Part shown: positions 1 through 6,886 of the stretch, piece by piece | Layout of the letters: each line of letters starts with the position of its first letter | How positions within the stretch are numbered: the stretch's first letter is position 1 | Source: Cellvibrionales bacterium UBA2511 | Lineage (GTDB): Bacteria; Pseudomonadota; Gammaproteobacteria; Pseudomonadales; Porticoccaceae | Assembly (NCBI GenBank): GCA_002341315.1 | Contig: DDNV01000048.1 | Coordinates: 24,300-45,909, forward strand | Direction: 5' to 3' | DNA length: 21,610 nt | The notes under the pieces: model-generated | Told to the model about the DNA's origin: nothing | The model's input: only the letters and a program-made list of their open reading frames with translations | Database searches by the model: none | Translations under genes and position numbers: made by a program

Positions 1-1
1 A

Positions 2-544
2 ACCGGTTTTCTCGGTTTTGGGCTCTATCTTGTTGCCATGCCCCTTCTGACCCGTGAGGTTTACCAGCAGGGGGCGTCCTTTTTTGCCTCCATCCAGTTC
101 ACCTTTATGTTGGGTGTGATCATTTCCAATGTGATTATTATTCGACTGGTGGGGCGGTTCAGGCAGCCCGGCAGGGTGTTGTTAGCCAGTCTGCTGATAC
201 GTGGCCTGTTTCTGATCATCATTGCCCTTCACCCTCCAGTCTGGCTACTATTTTTGTTGGTGTTGCTGTGGGGGGGCGCCTCGGGGGTTGCAATGATGTT
301 GGGTCGCTCACTAACCCATGAGGAGTCACCCCAGAAGTATCGGGCAAGGGTGGTCTCTGTGTACCAGTTATCACTGTTTGGTGCTGCTACAGTCGGTGCG
401 TGGCTCAGCGGTCATGCCATCGCTGCCGTGGGGGTGCTGACTGCCATTGGTACACTGGGCGCATTGACTGTAGTAACGGCGTTAGTTGCGATTAAATTCA
501 GCGATCTCTGGCAACCATTGCCCAATGACTCGCGGGAAGGTTGA
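2..544 (+). CDS. MFS transporter, C-terminal part (5' end outside window)
   Basis: The reading frame is open from base 2, so the first visible Met (base 38) is internal and the protein starts upstream of the window. About 180 residues remain. They are strongly hydrophobic, with four or five membrane helices separated by short basic loops. One loop (GRFRQPGR) and a later one (QKYRARVVSVYQL) resemble the cytoplasmic loops of major facilitator superfamily exporters of the EntS/MFS_3 type, where an R-A-R-V-x-S-x-Y-Q-L stretch is common in the second half. It is therefore probably an inner-membrane drug or metabolite exporter. The substrate cannot be told from this half. The stop codon lies 5 bases from the convergent methyltransferase stop. 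The family call is fairly safe and the substrate is unknown. Confidence 0.75.
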   Translation, partial: TGFLGFGLYLVAMPLLTREVYQQGASFFASIQFTFMLGVIISNVIIIRLVGRFRQPGRVLLASLLIRGLFLIIIALHPPVWLLFLLVLLWGGASGVAMMLGRSLTHEESPQKYRARVVSVYQLSLFGAATVGAWLSGHAIAAVGVLTAIGTLGALTVVTALVAIKFSDLWQPLPNDSREG

Positions 545-549
545 TCGGT

Positions 550-1341
550 TCAACAGGATTCCCGAAAAGCCAGCAGGGCTGCTGTGACTGCCACATTCAA
601 TGATTCCACGCCATTGTGCATGGGAATCCGAAGGAGGGTTGTGCAGCAGTCATTAACGGTTTTGGAAACCCCTTCTGTTTCATTACCCAACACATAAACG
701 ACCGGTGTTTGCGGACGGAAATCGGTGAGTGTGTTTTCTCCGTGAGAGGACAGGGCGCAGCAGGTGACGCCCTGTTGCTTGAGTGCCTCAAGCGCCTCTG
801 CCAGGTTGTCGCAGTGAATCAGCCTGCTCTTGAACAGCGTTCCGGCGCTGGCCTTTATGACCAGTGGAGAAATGGCAGCAATACCCTGGGCGGGTAACAG
901 CAGCCCGTGGCAGGGGCTGGCGGTAACCGAGCGGATAATCATACCGAGATTTTGTGGATTGGTGATTCCGTCCAGGGCAATCAGGCTGTAGTTGTCCGCC
1001 GGTGGCTTGGCGAGAAAGTCTTCCAGCAAGAGATGATTGGGACAGGCCAGATCCGCTGCCACGCCCTGATCCTGCTTGCCGTTACGAGAAATACGCGACA
1101 GGGCCTGACGGCTGTGGAATCTTATTTCCACGCCCCGAGCTTCGGCCAGTTTTATGATCTGGGCAATGATGCCCCCCGTCTGATTTGATTCGGCAAGGTG
1201 GAGCCGGTAACAGGGAAGAGTATGGTCTTCGAGTGCTTCAAGCACCGGCTTGCGCCCATAGATGGTGAGCATTTTGTCAAAGAAACGCTTCCGCTCGAGA
1301 TACTCGCCCCTTTGGGCGGGCGCATTATAATGCTGTGTCAT
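550..1341 (-). CDS. TrmH/SpoU-family RNA 2'-O-methyltransferase
   Basis: This is a 263-residue SPOUT-class methyltransferase that should 2'-O-methylate rRNA or tRNA using S-adenosylmethionine. An N-terminal substrate-binding segment (YGRKPVLEALED, residues about 30-41) is typical of RlmB-like enzymes. The three SpoU motifs follow in order: LDGITNPQNLGMIIRS (motif 1, with the conserved Asn and Arg), YVLGNETEGVS (motif 2, cofactor knot) and IPMHNGVESLNVAVTAALL (motif 3). The ATG at 1341 is preferred; a TTG at 1350 is in frame but overlaps the divergent upstream region. The length matches RlmB/TrmH-group proteins (about 240-270 residues). The target nucleotide cannot be read from sequence: RlmB-like G2251 methylation is one option, but many genomes carry extra paralogues, so no symbol is given. 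A TATAAT lies upstream at 1371-1376 on this strand. Confidence 0.9.
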   Translation of the reverse strand: MTQHYNAPAQRGEYLERKRFFDKMLTIYGRKPVLEALEDHTLPCYRLHLAESNQTGGIIAQIIKLAEARGVEIRFHSRQALSRISRNGKQDQGVAADLACPNHLLLEDFLAKPPADNYSLIALDGITNPQNLGMIIRSVTASPCHGLLLPAQGIAAISPLVIKASAGTLFKSRLIHCDNLAEALEALKQQGVTCCALSSHGENTLTDFRPQTPVVYVLGNETEGVSKTVNDCCTTLLRIPMHNGVESLNVAVTAALLAFRESC

Positions 1342-1370
1342 TGTGTGCAACCCGAAACCGATAAACCCGT

Positions 1371-1376
1371 ATTATA
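1371..1376 (-). promoter_or_regulatory. candidate -10 box for the TrmH-family gene
   Basis: The minus strand reads TATAAT here, a perfect sigma-70 -10 hexamer about 30 bases upstream of the ATG at 1341. No convincing -35 is seen at 16-18 bases spacing, so the call rests on the -10 alone. The site lies in the short divergent region shared with the DksA-like gene. Confidence 0.3.
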
Positions 1377-1381
1377 AGCCT

Positions 1382-1740
1382 ATGCAGAAGTTAACCGATA
1401 AACAGTTAGATCATTTCAGGGATCTGTTGGACCATTCGCGGATCGAACCCCGGGAGTTGCTGAATATATCCACAGATGCGAGTCGAACCGTGGCCCTCGA
1501 CCAAACCATGGTCGGCAGGTTATCGAGAATGGATGCACTGCAACAGCAACAGATGTCTCATGCCAGTAGAGCTGCTTATCGCAAGCGTCTGGTGGCGGTA
1601 GAGCAGGCCTTGCGGTCACTGCATAATACGGTTGCTGTGAACAGTGCGGCGAGCTGATTGATACCCGGCGGCTTGAGATAAAACCTGAATCGGTTCGTTG
1701 TATTGGCTGTCAGCAGCTTAGTGAAACCGGGGAAGCCTGA
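1382..1740 (+). pseudogene. TraR/DksA-family regulator, frameshifted between coiled coil and zinc finger
   Basis: DksA/TraR proteins enter the RNA polymerase secondary channel through a coiled coil whose tip carries acidic residues, and carry a C-terminal four-cysteine zinc finger. From ATG 1382 (MQKLTDKQLDHF) the frame encodes the coiled coil with the family motif LDQTMVGRLSRMDALQ, then ends at 1657 without any cysteine motif. The next frame, open from 1627 to the stop at 1738-1740, encodes YGCCEQCGELIDTRRLE and then VRCIGCQQLSE, which is the missing zinc finger (CxxC, 17 residues, CxxC). Restoring one base within 1622-1627 (for example CATAATAC read as CATAAATAC) would fuse the two into a normal protein of about 119 residues. 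No slippery heptamer for programmed frameshifting was found. It is either a recent mutation or a sequencing/assembly indel in an A run. Confidence 0.85.
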
Positions 1741-1757
1741 AAGGATGTAAGGGGTTA

Positions 1758-2540
1758 TTACCTGGTCTTCTGGGTTTTTGTTGTCGTTTCAAGAATGGCT
1801 TTGTAGGCTTTGACGGTTTCTGCCAGCCCCAGAGTAATTGCATCCACAATCAGCGCGTGACCGATTGAGACTTCTTTCAGGCCGGGAATGGTCGAGAACC
1901 TGGGCAGGTTGTCCAGGTTGAGATCGTGTCCGGCATTGATGCCGAGGCCGAGTTCCGAGGCCAGTAAAGCCGCTTGCCTGTGCTGTTGATACAGGTTTTC
2001 CAGTGTATCCGGGTCACTGTTCCAGGCTGCGGCGTAGGGGCCAGTATACAGTTCGATACGGTCCGCACCGAGTTGTTTTGCCAGCTCAATCTGTTCGGGA
2101 ATGGGATCCATAAACAGGCTGACCCGGATTTTAAGGGACTTCAGTTTTTCGATCACCGGTAAGAGTTTGTCGGCTGTTTGAGTCAGATCAAACCCGTGAT
2201 CAGAGGTGAGCTGGTGATCCGTATCCGGCACCAGTGTGCACTGGTCGGGTAGCGCTGCTTCTGCCAGTGAAGTCAGGCCCGGGTAGTCGCCCCTCTGGGC
2301 TGCAAACGGATTGCCCTCAACATTGAATTCAATTTCAGGTAATGGCTTGAGCAGCTCGGCCAGTTGCAATACATCCCCGGGTCGAACATGGCGCTGGTCC
2401 GGTCTGGGGTGCACCGTAATGCCGTTAGCGCCATGGTTGATACAGGCCCTGGCATGTTCAATCAGATCCGGGTAGTTCCCTTCACGGGAGTTGCGAATCA
2501 GGGCAATTTTATTGAGGTTGACGCTGAGTGCGATACCCAT
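1758..2540 (-). CDS. pdxJ: pyridoxine 5'-phosphate synthase
   Basis: PdxJ condenses 1-deoxy-D-xylulose 5-phosphate with 1-amino-acetone 3-phosphate to make pyridoxine 5'-phosphate in the DXP-dependent vitamin B6 pathway, in the cytosol. The 260-residue length and TIM-barrel motifs fit: VNLNKIALIRNSR (residues 7-19), GITVHPRPDQRH (40-51), FNVEGNP (72-78), IELYTGPYA and GINAGHDLN. His44, Glu75 and the His of NAGHD should be the counterparts of the catalytic His45, Glu72 and His193 of the E. coli enzyme. The N-terminal motif has Asn-Lys where E. coli has Asp-His (VNIDHIATLRN); together with TVHPRPD this resembles the PdxJ class common in Bacteroidetes. It is the last gene of the minus-strand operon, 3 bases after the cyclophilin, and not in the usual rnc-era-recO-pdxJ-acpS context. 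Confidence 0.93.
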   Translation of the reverse strand: MGIALSVNLNKIALIRNSREGNYPDLIEHARACINHGANGITVHPRPDQRHVRPGDVLQLAELLKPLPEIEFNVEGNPFAAQRGDYPGLTSLAEAALPDQCTLVPDTDHQLTSDHGFDLTQTADKLLPVIEKLKSLKIRVSLFMDPIPEQIELAKQLGADRIELYTGPYAAAWNSDPDTLENLYQQHRQAALLASELGLGINAGHDLNLDNLPRFSTIPGLKEVSIGHALIVDAITLGLAETVKAYKAILETTTKTQKTR

Positions 2541-2543
2541 GTT

Positions 2544-3113
2544 TTATTGGGCATCCAGCAGGGTTGCTTCAATAATCCGCACTGGTTGCCTAGGGACATC
2601 ATCGTGGGGGCCTGATTTGCCGACCGGGACACGGGCAATTTTGTCTACCACCTCCATGCCTTTGGTCACTTTTCCAAATACCGCATAACCCGGATTTTGC
2701 GGGGTTTTATCCAGATTCCAGTTGTCGTCAAGGTTGATAAAAAACTGGGCCCTGGCACTATTGGGGTCGGATGTTCTCGCCATGGCTACCGTGCCCCTGT
2801 GATTTTTGAGTCCATTATAGGACTCATTTTTGATTGGTTTGCTGTTGGGTTCCCTGGGGCTCATGTACTCATTGAAGCCACCGGCCTGAATCATGAAGCC
2901 CTGTATGACCCGATGGAAAATCAGGCCGTCATAATGTTTGTTTTTCAGGAGCTGGACGAAATTGGCGACGGTCGTTGGTGATTTTTGCGGGTCCAGTGCC
3001 AGCTGAATATCGCCCATGCTGGTTTTTAACAGGACCTGTACGGGTTCATTGGAAGCTGCAAATGAGGCCGTTGTGCTCAACAGTAATATCGCTGCTGCGA
3101 TGAGGTGCTTCAT
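2544..3113 (-). CDS. periplasmic cyclophilin-type peptidyl-prolyl isomerase, PpiA-like
   Basis: This 189-residue protein catalyses cis-trans isomerisation of Xaa-Pro bonds in periplasmic proteins. Residues 1-19 form a clear signal peptide (MKHLIAAAILLLSTTASFA, cleaved before ASNEP). The rest is a single cyclophilin domain: FHRVIQGFMIQAGGF carries the catalytic Arg and the substrate-pocket Phe, Met and Gln; GTVAMARTSDPNSARAQFFI and YAVFGKVTKGMEVVDKI complete the fold. It aligns well from memory with E. coli PpiA, including the NESYNGLKNHRG segment. It starts 4 bases after the SH3 protein stop and ends 3 bases before pdxJ, so it is co-transcribed with both. No linker or second domain is present. 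Secretion is inferred from the signal peptide. Confidence 0.93.
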   Translation of the reverse strand: MKHLIAAAILLLSTTASFAASNEPVQVLLKTSMGDIQLALDPQKSPTTVANFVQLLKNKHYDGLIFHRVIQGFMIQAGGFNEYMSPREPNSKPIKNESYNGLKNHRGTVAMARTSDPNSARAQFFINLDDNWNLDKTPQNPGYAVFGKVTKGMEVVDKIARVPVGKSGPHDDVPRQPVRIIEATLLDAQ

Positions 3114-3117
3114 AGGT

Positions 3118-3789
3118 TTATCCCCACTCCGAGAATCGTTTACGTCTTTTTAACCTGGGCAGGATGACAGTTAGCATTGATCCCATCAGCACCGCAAGGG
3201 CGCCATAGAGGAACCAGGTGTTTCTTTCGCTGCTCTCCAGTTGATGATTGGCTGCTTTCAACACATCGATTTCATTTTGCAATATCCCGTTGCGCTCCAG
3301 CAATTCCTGATTCTGTGCATTCATCGAAATGGCATTGGCAGACATTTTCTTAATAGACGATAGTTCGCTGCTCACTTCATCATTCGTCTCTTTCAGGTGA
3401 TTGAGCTCGGACAGCGATTGGGCATTTTCTTCCTCCAGTTGCGCTAACCTTTCTGTCAATTGCCGAACTTTTTTTTCAGCGGCAGACAGCTGGGTATTCA
3501 TGCGTTCGACCAGGTCGCGTGCAACAGGTTCTTTCTGCAGATACTGCGATGGCATCCAGCCATCAAGGCCACTCGCCGTGGTGACATGTGTCCAGCCCTC
3601 ACCGTTGGTTTCCACCAGTGTCATACCGGTGCCGCTTTTAATGCCACGGTGCAGGATAGCGCACCTTGCGCACGGTGAGGATCGCAATGGAACTGTATAT
3701 TCGTCAGAGACATAAATTGTCTCCGCATTGACCGGGCTTGCGAGCAGCACTAATGCTGCCATTGAAACTAGTCGCATGATTTTGAGCAT
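3118..3789 (-). CDS. TIGR04211-type SH3 domain, coiled-coil membrane protein (YgiM-like)
   Basis: From ATG 3789 the protein has 223 residues. A signal peptide (MLKIMRLVSMAALVLLASPVNA) is followed by a bacterial SH3 domain (about residues 23-88; VPLRSSPC, GWTHVTTASGLDGWMPSQYL), a heptad-rich coiled coil rich in Glu, Leu, Asn and Gln (about 90-185), one C-terminal membrane helix (about 190-210) and a basic tail (KRRKRFSEWG). This is the domain order of the TIGR04211/YgiM family, whose role is unclear; an envelope or peptidoglycan-binding role is usually assumed. The SH3 start carries a CARC cysteine pair (residues 40-43). A TTG at 3819 is in frame but overlaps the preceding yciI stop and would spoil the signal peptide, so ATG 3789 was chosen; Met15 at 3777 is also possible. 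Confidence 0.85.
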   Translation of the reverse strand: MLKIMRLVSMAALVLLASPVNAETIYVSDEYTVPLRSSPCARCAILHRGIKSGTGMTLVETNGEGWTHVTTASGLDGWMPSQYLQKEPVARDLVERMNTQLSAAEKKVRQLTERLAQLEEENAQSLSELNHLKETNDEVSSELSSIKKMSANAISMNAQNQELLERNGILQNEIDVLKAANHQLESSERNTWFLYGALAVLMGSMLTVILPRLKRRKRFSEWG

Positions 3790-3815
3790 AAATGTCTCTA
3801 ACGGCTGTGATGAAT

Positions 3816-4115
3816 TCAAGGCAGTACCTTTTTAAATGGTTTGACCATAACACTGGCATAGACTCCAGCACTGTTATAAGGATCGGCGTCGGCCCATTTT
3901 GTTGCAGTTTCCAGTGATTCAAATTCTGCCACGATCAGGCTGCCGGAAAAGCCCGCTTCGCCGGGGTTTTCGCTGTCCACAGCAGGATGGGGGCCTGCAA
4001 GCAGTAATCTCCCTTCCATTTTCAGGTCTTCCAGTCTTGCCAGGTGGGCGGGTCTGGAAGCCAGTCGCAGTTCCAGGCTGTTTGCTACATCCTGGCTGAT
4101 AATGGCATACCACAT
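3816..4115 (-). CDS. yciI: YciI family protein
   Basis: This is a 99-residue protein of the YciI family (dimeric ferredoxin-like fold related to muconolactone isomerase); its biochemical role is not established. Typical motifs are [17 protein letters not shown] at the start, [25 protein letters not shown] in the middle (the His and Asp pair are the conserved family residues) and a conserved end [27 protein letters not shown] 4115 is preferred to the longer start at 4160, because a good Shine-Dalgarno (GGGAAG) lies about 10 bases upstream and family members begin with M-W/L-Y-A-I. It lies 4 bases after the VC0807-type gene and 26 bases before the SH3 protein gene, in one operon. Confidence 0.9.
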   Translation of the reverse strand: MWYAIISQDVANSLELRLASRPAHLARLEDLKMEGRLLLAGPHPAVDSENPGEAGFSGSLIVAEFESLETATKWADADPYNSAGVYASVMVKPFKKVLP

Positions 4116-4119
4116 GGGC

Positions 4120-4860
4120 TTACTTCCCTTTTTTGTCGTGGTGGTGAATAACATCTTCAAGGGATAAACCGGTCAATTTGGTAATCCCTCTGAAGAGATA
4201 AAATAGTGCTCCCATCAACACCAGCATGGCTGGAAGAGCAATGACCGGAAAACTCAACGCCGTCATTTTGCCCAGTTGATCGTTAAATTCAACTGTACCC
4301 GGCTGCGCAGTGATCAGCAGTGTGGCCAGCAGATAATTCAGTAGGGATGACAGGAAAAAAGACCCGGCTACCATCCAGGAAGCATTGGATAGACACTTCT
4401 CGAAATGCAGACCATTGCCCTTTTCTGTCAGTGCAGCGGCTACACGATCTGTCTGGAGTATTTTGTCATTGTATAGAAACGTTTTTACCAGTGGGTAGGG
4501 CGTTTTCAGGGAGACAACGGTAGCCAGCCCGAATATGGCGGGAATAAGCGCTTCTTTTATGGCGATATAGGCCGGATCCAGTTCAAGAAGACTGATCCCG
4601 CCCGTCAAAAAAACACTGACTACCCCCAGTGCGGAGAAGAAATTGATTTTTCTTGCAGCAACAAAGTCTTTTAGTCCGTAAATGACGGGGAACGCCAGCG
4701 CCACCACAATAGCGAGCCGGGTGCCGAGGTAGTCGTCACCACTGAGTTTGGTCAGAATTACTGTGGGAATGATGATGTTGAATAGTAGGTTCAGAAGCAG
4801 ACTTTCACTTTTGCCGTTATTGGCTTTGGTGTTTTGGGGTGTTGGGGACAGCTCGTTCAT
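4120..4860 (-). CDS. VC0807-family integral membrane protein
   Basis: This 246-residue protein has six or so predicted membrane helices, with short charged loops between them. I recognise it as the VC0807 family, often annotated as intracellular-septation-protein-A-like. Conserved stretches are [21 protein letters not shown] near the N-terminus, [31 protein letters not shown] and a late [19 protein letters not shown]. The function is unknown; a role in the envelope or division is only suggested by the distant similarity to YciB. The C-terminus is cytoplasmic-looking and His/Lys rich (HHHDKKGK). It is the first gene of the five-gene minus-strand operon. Its position next to yciI matches that of yciB/ispZ in many gammaproteobacteria, which suggests a functional equivalent. 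That last point is inference. Confidence 0.8.
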   Translation of the reverse strand: MNELSPTPQNTKANNGKSESLLLNLLFNIIIPTVILTKLSGDDYLGTRLAIVVALAFPVIYGLKDFVAARKINFFSALGVVSVFLTGGISLLELDPAYIAIKEALIPAIFGLATVVSLKTPYPLVKTFLYNDKILQTDRVAAALTEKGNGLHFEKCLSNASWMVAGSFFLSSLLNYLLATLLITAQPGTVEFNDQLGKMTALSFPVIALPAMLVLMGALFYLFRGITKLTGLSLEDVIHHHDKKGK

Positions 4861-4894
4861 TAGCGGGGTCTAAACAGTCTGTGTGTGGCCCGCC

Positions 4895-4900
4895 ATTGTA
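4895..4900 (-). promoter_or_regulatory. candidate -10 for the VC0807-yciI-SH3-ppi-pdxJ operon
   Basis: The minus strand reads TACAAT, five of six matches to TATAAT, 34 bases upstream of the ATG at 4860. No good -35 is seen at normal spacing, so an activator or another site may be involved. It lies next to the repeated CGACCGG elements at 4909-4927, which could act on it. Confidence 0.3.
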
Positions 4901-4908
4901 AGGTAAGG

Positions 4909-4927
4909 CGACCGGTTTATCGACCGG
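4909..4927. repeat. CGACCGG direct repeat with embedded CCGGT/ACCGG inverted repeat
   Basis: CGACCGG occurs at 4909-4915 and again at 4921-4927, a 12-base period. CCGGT (4912-4916) and ACCGG (4923-4927) also form an inverted repeat. The site lies between two divergent operons and could be an operator. No known regulator consensus was recognised. Confidence 0.5.
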
Positions 4928-4940
4928 AAGTGACCTTCCG
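4925..4940. repeat. perfect inverted repeat CGGAAG-N4-CTTCCG
   Basis: CGGAAG at 4925-4930 and CTTCCG at 4935-4940 are perfect reverse complements around TGAC. It directly abuts the CGACCGG repeats. It could be a dimeric operator or a small hairpin; it has no T tract, so it does not look like a terminator. Confidence 0.5.
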
Positions 4941-4982
4941 CCAATACCTTGAGGATGCCGGAAAAGTGGGAGGTTAAAAGTG

Positions 4983-4996
4983 TTCAACTTGTTGAA
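4983..4996. promoter_or_regulatory. palindromic operator candidate TTCAAC-TT-GTTGAA
   Basis: This is a perfect 6-base inverted repeat with a 2-base centre. It overlaps the proposed -35 of the six-gene cluster promoter, so a dimeric regulator binding here would compete with RNA polymerase. No gene for an obvious one-component repressor is adjacent. Confidence 0.45.
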
Positions 4997-5021
4997 TTTT
5001 TAATAAAAATAAGGCAATAAT
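4992..5021 (+). promoter_or_regulatory. candidate sigma-70 promoter of the six-gene cluster
   Basis: TTGAAT (4992-4997, four of six to TTGACA) and AATAAT (5016-5021, five of six to TATAAT) are 18 bases apart in a strongly AT-rich stretch. Transcription would start near 5028 and leave a leader of about 57 bases before the ATG at 5085, which has a strong AGGA Shine-Dalgarno at 5074-5077. The -35 lies inside the palindrome at 4983-4996. Confidence 0.45.
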
Positions 5022-5084
5022 GCGTAAACCATCGCAATAGATTTAAGAAAAAGTTTTATCTCCTTGATTAGAAAGGAAAAAAAT

Positions 5085-6884
5085 ATGGGCGCTCTCGGGA
5101 TGAGTAAAAAGCCGAAGCAGCAACTGCAAGCGGATGCAGAGTTTGGGGATCTGTTGATAGCCTACCTGGAACAACTGGGGGTGGAATACATATTTGGTAT
5201 TCCTGGTGGAGCTATCGAGCCTCTCTATAATGCGTTAGCACGAAGTGAGCGCCGGGGTGGCCCCCGTGCGGTTATCGCCAGGCATGAAACCGGTGCTGCC
5301 TTTATGGCCGACGGCTATGCGCGGAATACCGGCAAGCTGGGTGTTTGTTGCGCAACCACCGGGCCCGGCGCCACCAACCTGATTACGGGTGTGGCTTCAG
5401 CTTATGAAAACAATATCCCGATGTTGGTGATTACAGCGCAGACTGCACTGTCTACATTTGGGCGAGGTGCATTTCAGGAATCATCCTGTACAGGTATCAA
5501 TACAGTCGGACTGTTTGAGCACTGTACCCGCTACAATACCCTTGTTTCTCATGTTGAGCAGTTTGAAAGCAAGTTGGCAACTGCTGTCATGACAGCCTTC
5601 CAATCCCCCTCCGGCCCAGTTCATCTCAGTGTGCCCCTTGACGTTATGCGGGCTGTGACCCAGACCAAAACGCCGGCCTATAACCTCTCTGATCTGCTGG
5701 AACGTCCGTCATTAATAGATGATCTTGCTGTCGACAAGCTCTATGAGGAAGTTATCTCTGCAAAGAATCCGGTATTTCTCGTTGGTGATGAAGCCAGTGA
5801 AGCCATTGGCAGTATATTGAGCCTAGCTGTCGAAGTTGGTGCACGATTACTGGTTACTCCGCACGGCAAAGGGTTGGTGAGCCCGTACCACCCTCTTTTT
5901 CGTGGGGTGATTGGTTTTGCCGGACATAGTAGTGCGAAAGAGGTTTTAGTGGATAAGTCTGTTGATCTCGTGGTCGCAATTGGAGCAAGTTTAGGCGAGT
6001 GGGCAACAGATGGATGGGATACAAAATGGTTGCTAACCAAACGTATGATTCATGTGGAGTCTGCCGAAGTTAATTTTACTCGCAGTCCTATGGCCAAGTT
6101 GCATGTGCGCGGCCGCCTTTCTTCAATTTTTGAGCGACTGGTTTCACGCTATGAAGGTGACTGCAGGGTTAAGCTGCATGCAATTGATGCGGGCGTACCC
6201 AATAAAACTCATGCTGAAGATGTTGAGCATGAGCGCTATTTCACCATTGACGATGAAGAGGGCTATCTTTCCAATGCCTCCCCTATCAAACCTCAACGGT
6301 TGATGAGAGAGTTATCCAACCTGTTTCCGCCCAATACGCGCTACCTTGCTGATACGGGAGCGAGCTTTGCCTGGGCGACACATTACCTTCACCCCTATGA
6401 TCGCCGGCTTGCTGGTAAGCGAGATGCCCATGGAGGGCTATTTCGTGCAGCACTGGAATTTGCCTCTATGGGTTGGGCGATAGGGAGTTCTATTGGTACA
6501 GCCCTGGCCAGACCGGGTAATCCCGTCGTATGCATCACGGGTGACGGCAGTGTTCTGATGAATGGGCAGGAAATCACAGTTGCCACACAGGAAAAGTTAC
6601 CGGTGGTTTTTGTCGTGCTCAATGATGGGGGCTACGGTATGGTAAAGCATGGACAGAGGCTTACCGGTGCAGAAAATATTGGTACTGAGATACCTGAGAC
6701 CGATTTTGCTGCGTTTGCCAAGGCGATGGGTGTTGAGTCTCATGTCATCAATTCACCGGACGACCTGTTGTCACTGGATATCGCCGTGATTTGTAATCGA
6801 CAGGGCCCCACGTTGCTTGATGTCAGAATAGATAGGGATGAGGTTCCACCTATCAGCGTCCGAACCAGTTTGATTGCACAATAA
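5085..6884 (+). CDS. thiamine diphosphate-dependent enzyme of the acetolactate synthase class
   Basis: This is a 599-residue ThDP enzyme with the three-domain layout of acetolactate synthase, pyruvate oxidase and benzaldehyde lyase. Visible motifs are YIFGIPGGAIEP, then RHETGAAFMADGYAR with the ThDP-activating Glu68, CCATTGPGATNLITGVASA, a central nucleotide-binding-like domain (about 215-350), and the ThDP/Mg motif GDGS (486-489) to NDG (513-515), followed by GYGMV. The family joins a decarboxylated 2-oxo acid to a carbonyl acceptor. ATG 5085 with AGGA seven bases upstream is preferred to TTG 5064. The pocket segment AFQESSCTGINTVGLFEHCTRYN differs from the AFQE-VDIVGITxPxTKHN pattern of IlvB, and no IlvN/IlvH regulatory subunit is nearby, so branched-chain amino acid synthesis is unlikely. 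It is the first gene of the cluster, 2 bases before the next. Substrate unknown. Confidence 0.85.
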   Translation: MGALGMSKKPKQQLQADAEFGDLLIAYLEQLGVEYIFGIPGGAIEPLYNALARSERRGGPRAVIARHETGAAFMADGYARNTGKLGVCCATTGPGATNLITGVASAYENNIPMLVITAQTALSTFGRGAFQESSCTGINTVGLFEHCTRYNTLVSHVEQFESKLATAVMTAFQSPSGPVHLSVPLDVMRAVTQTKTPAYNLSDLLERPSLIDDLAVDKLYEEVISAKNPVFLVGDEASEAIGSILSLAVEVGARLLVTPHGKGLVSPYHPLFRGVIGFAGHSSAKEVLVDKSVDLVVAIGASLGEWATDGWDTKWLLTKRMIHVESAEVNFTRSPMAKLHVRGRLSSIFERLVSRYEGDCRVKLHAIDAGVPNKTHAEDVEHERYFTIDDEEGYLSNASPIKPQRLMRELSNLFPPNTRYLADTGASFAWATHYLHPYDRRLAGKRDAHGGLFRAALEFASMGWAIGSSIGTALARPGNPVVCITGDGSVLMNGQEITVATQEKLPVVFVVLNDGGYGMVKHGQRLTGAENIGTEIPETDFAAFAKAMGVESHVINSPDDLLSLDIAVICNRQGPTLLDVRIDRDEVPPISVRTSLIAQ

Positions 6885-6886
6885 TT

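Noticed and set aside
1600..1660. Programmed -1 frameshift in the DksA-like gene
   Set aside because: No X-XXY-YYZ slippery heptamer, stimulatory hairpin or internal Shine-Dalgarno was seen around the shift. A one-base deletion explains it more simply.
5085..6884. Biosynthetic acetolactate synthase ilvB/ilvI
   Set aside because: The pocket motif differs, no small subunit or ilvC follows, and the neighbours are not amino acid genes.
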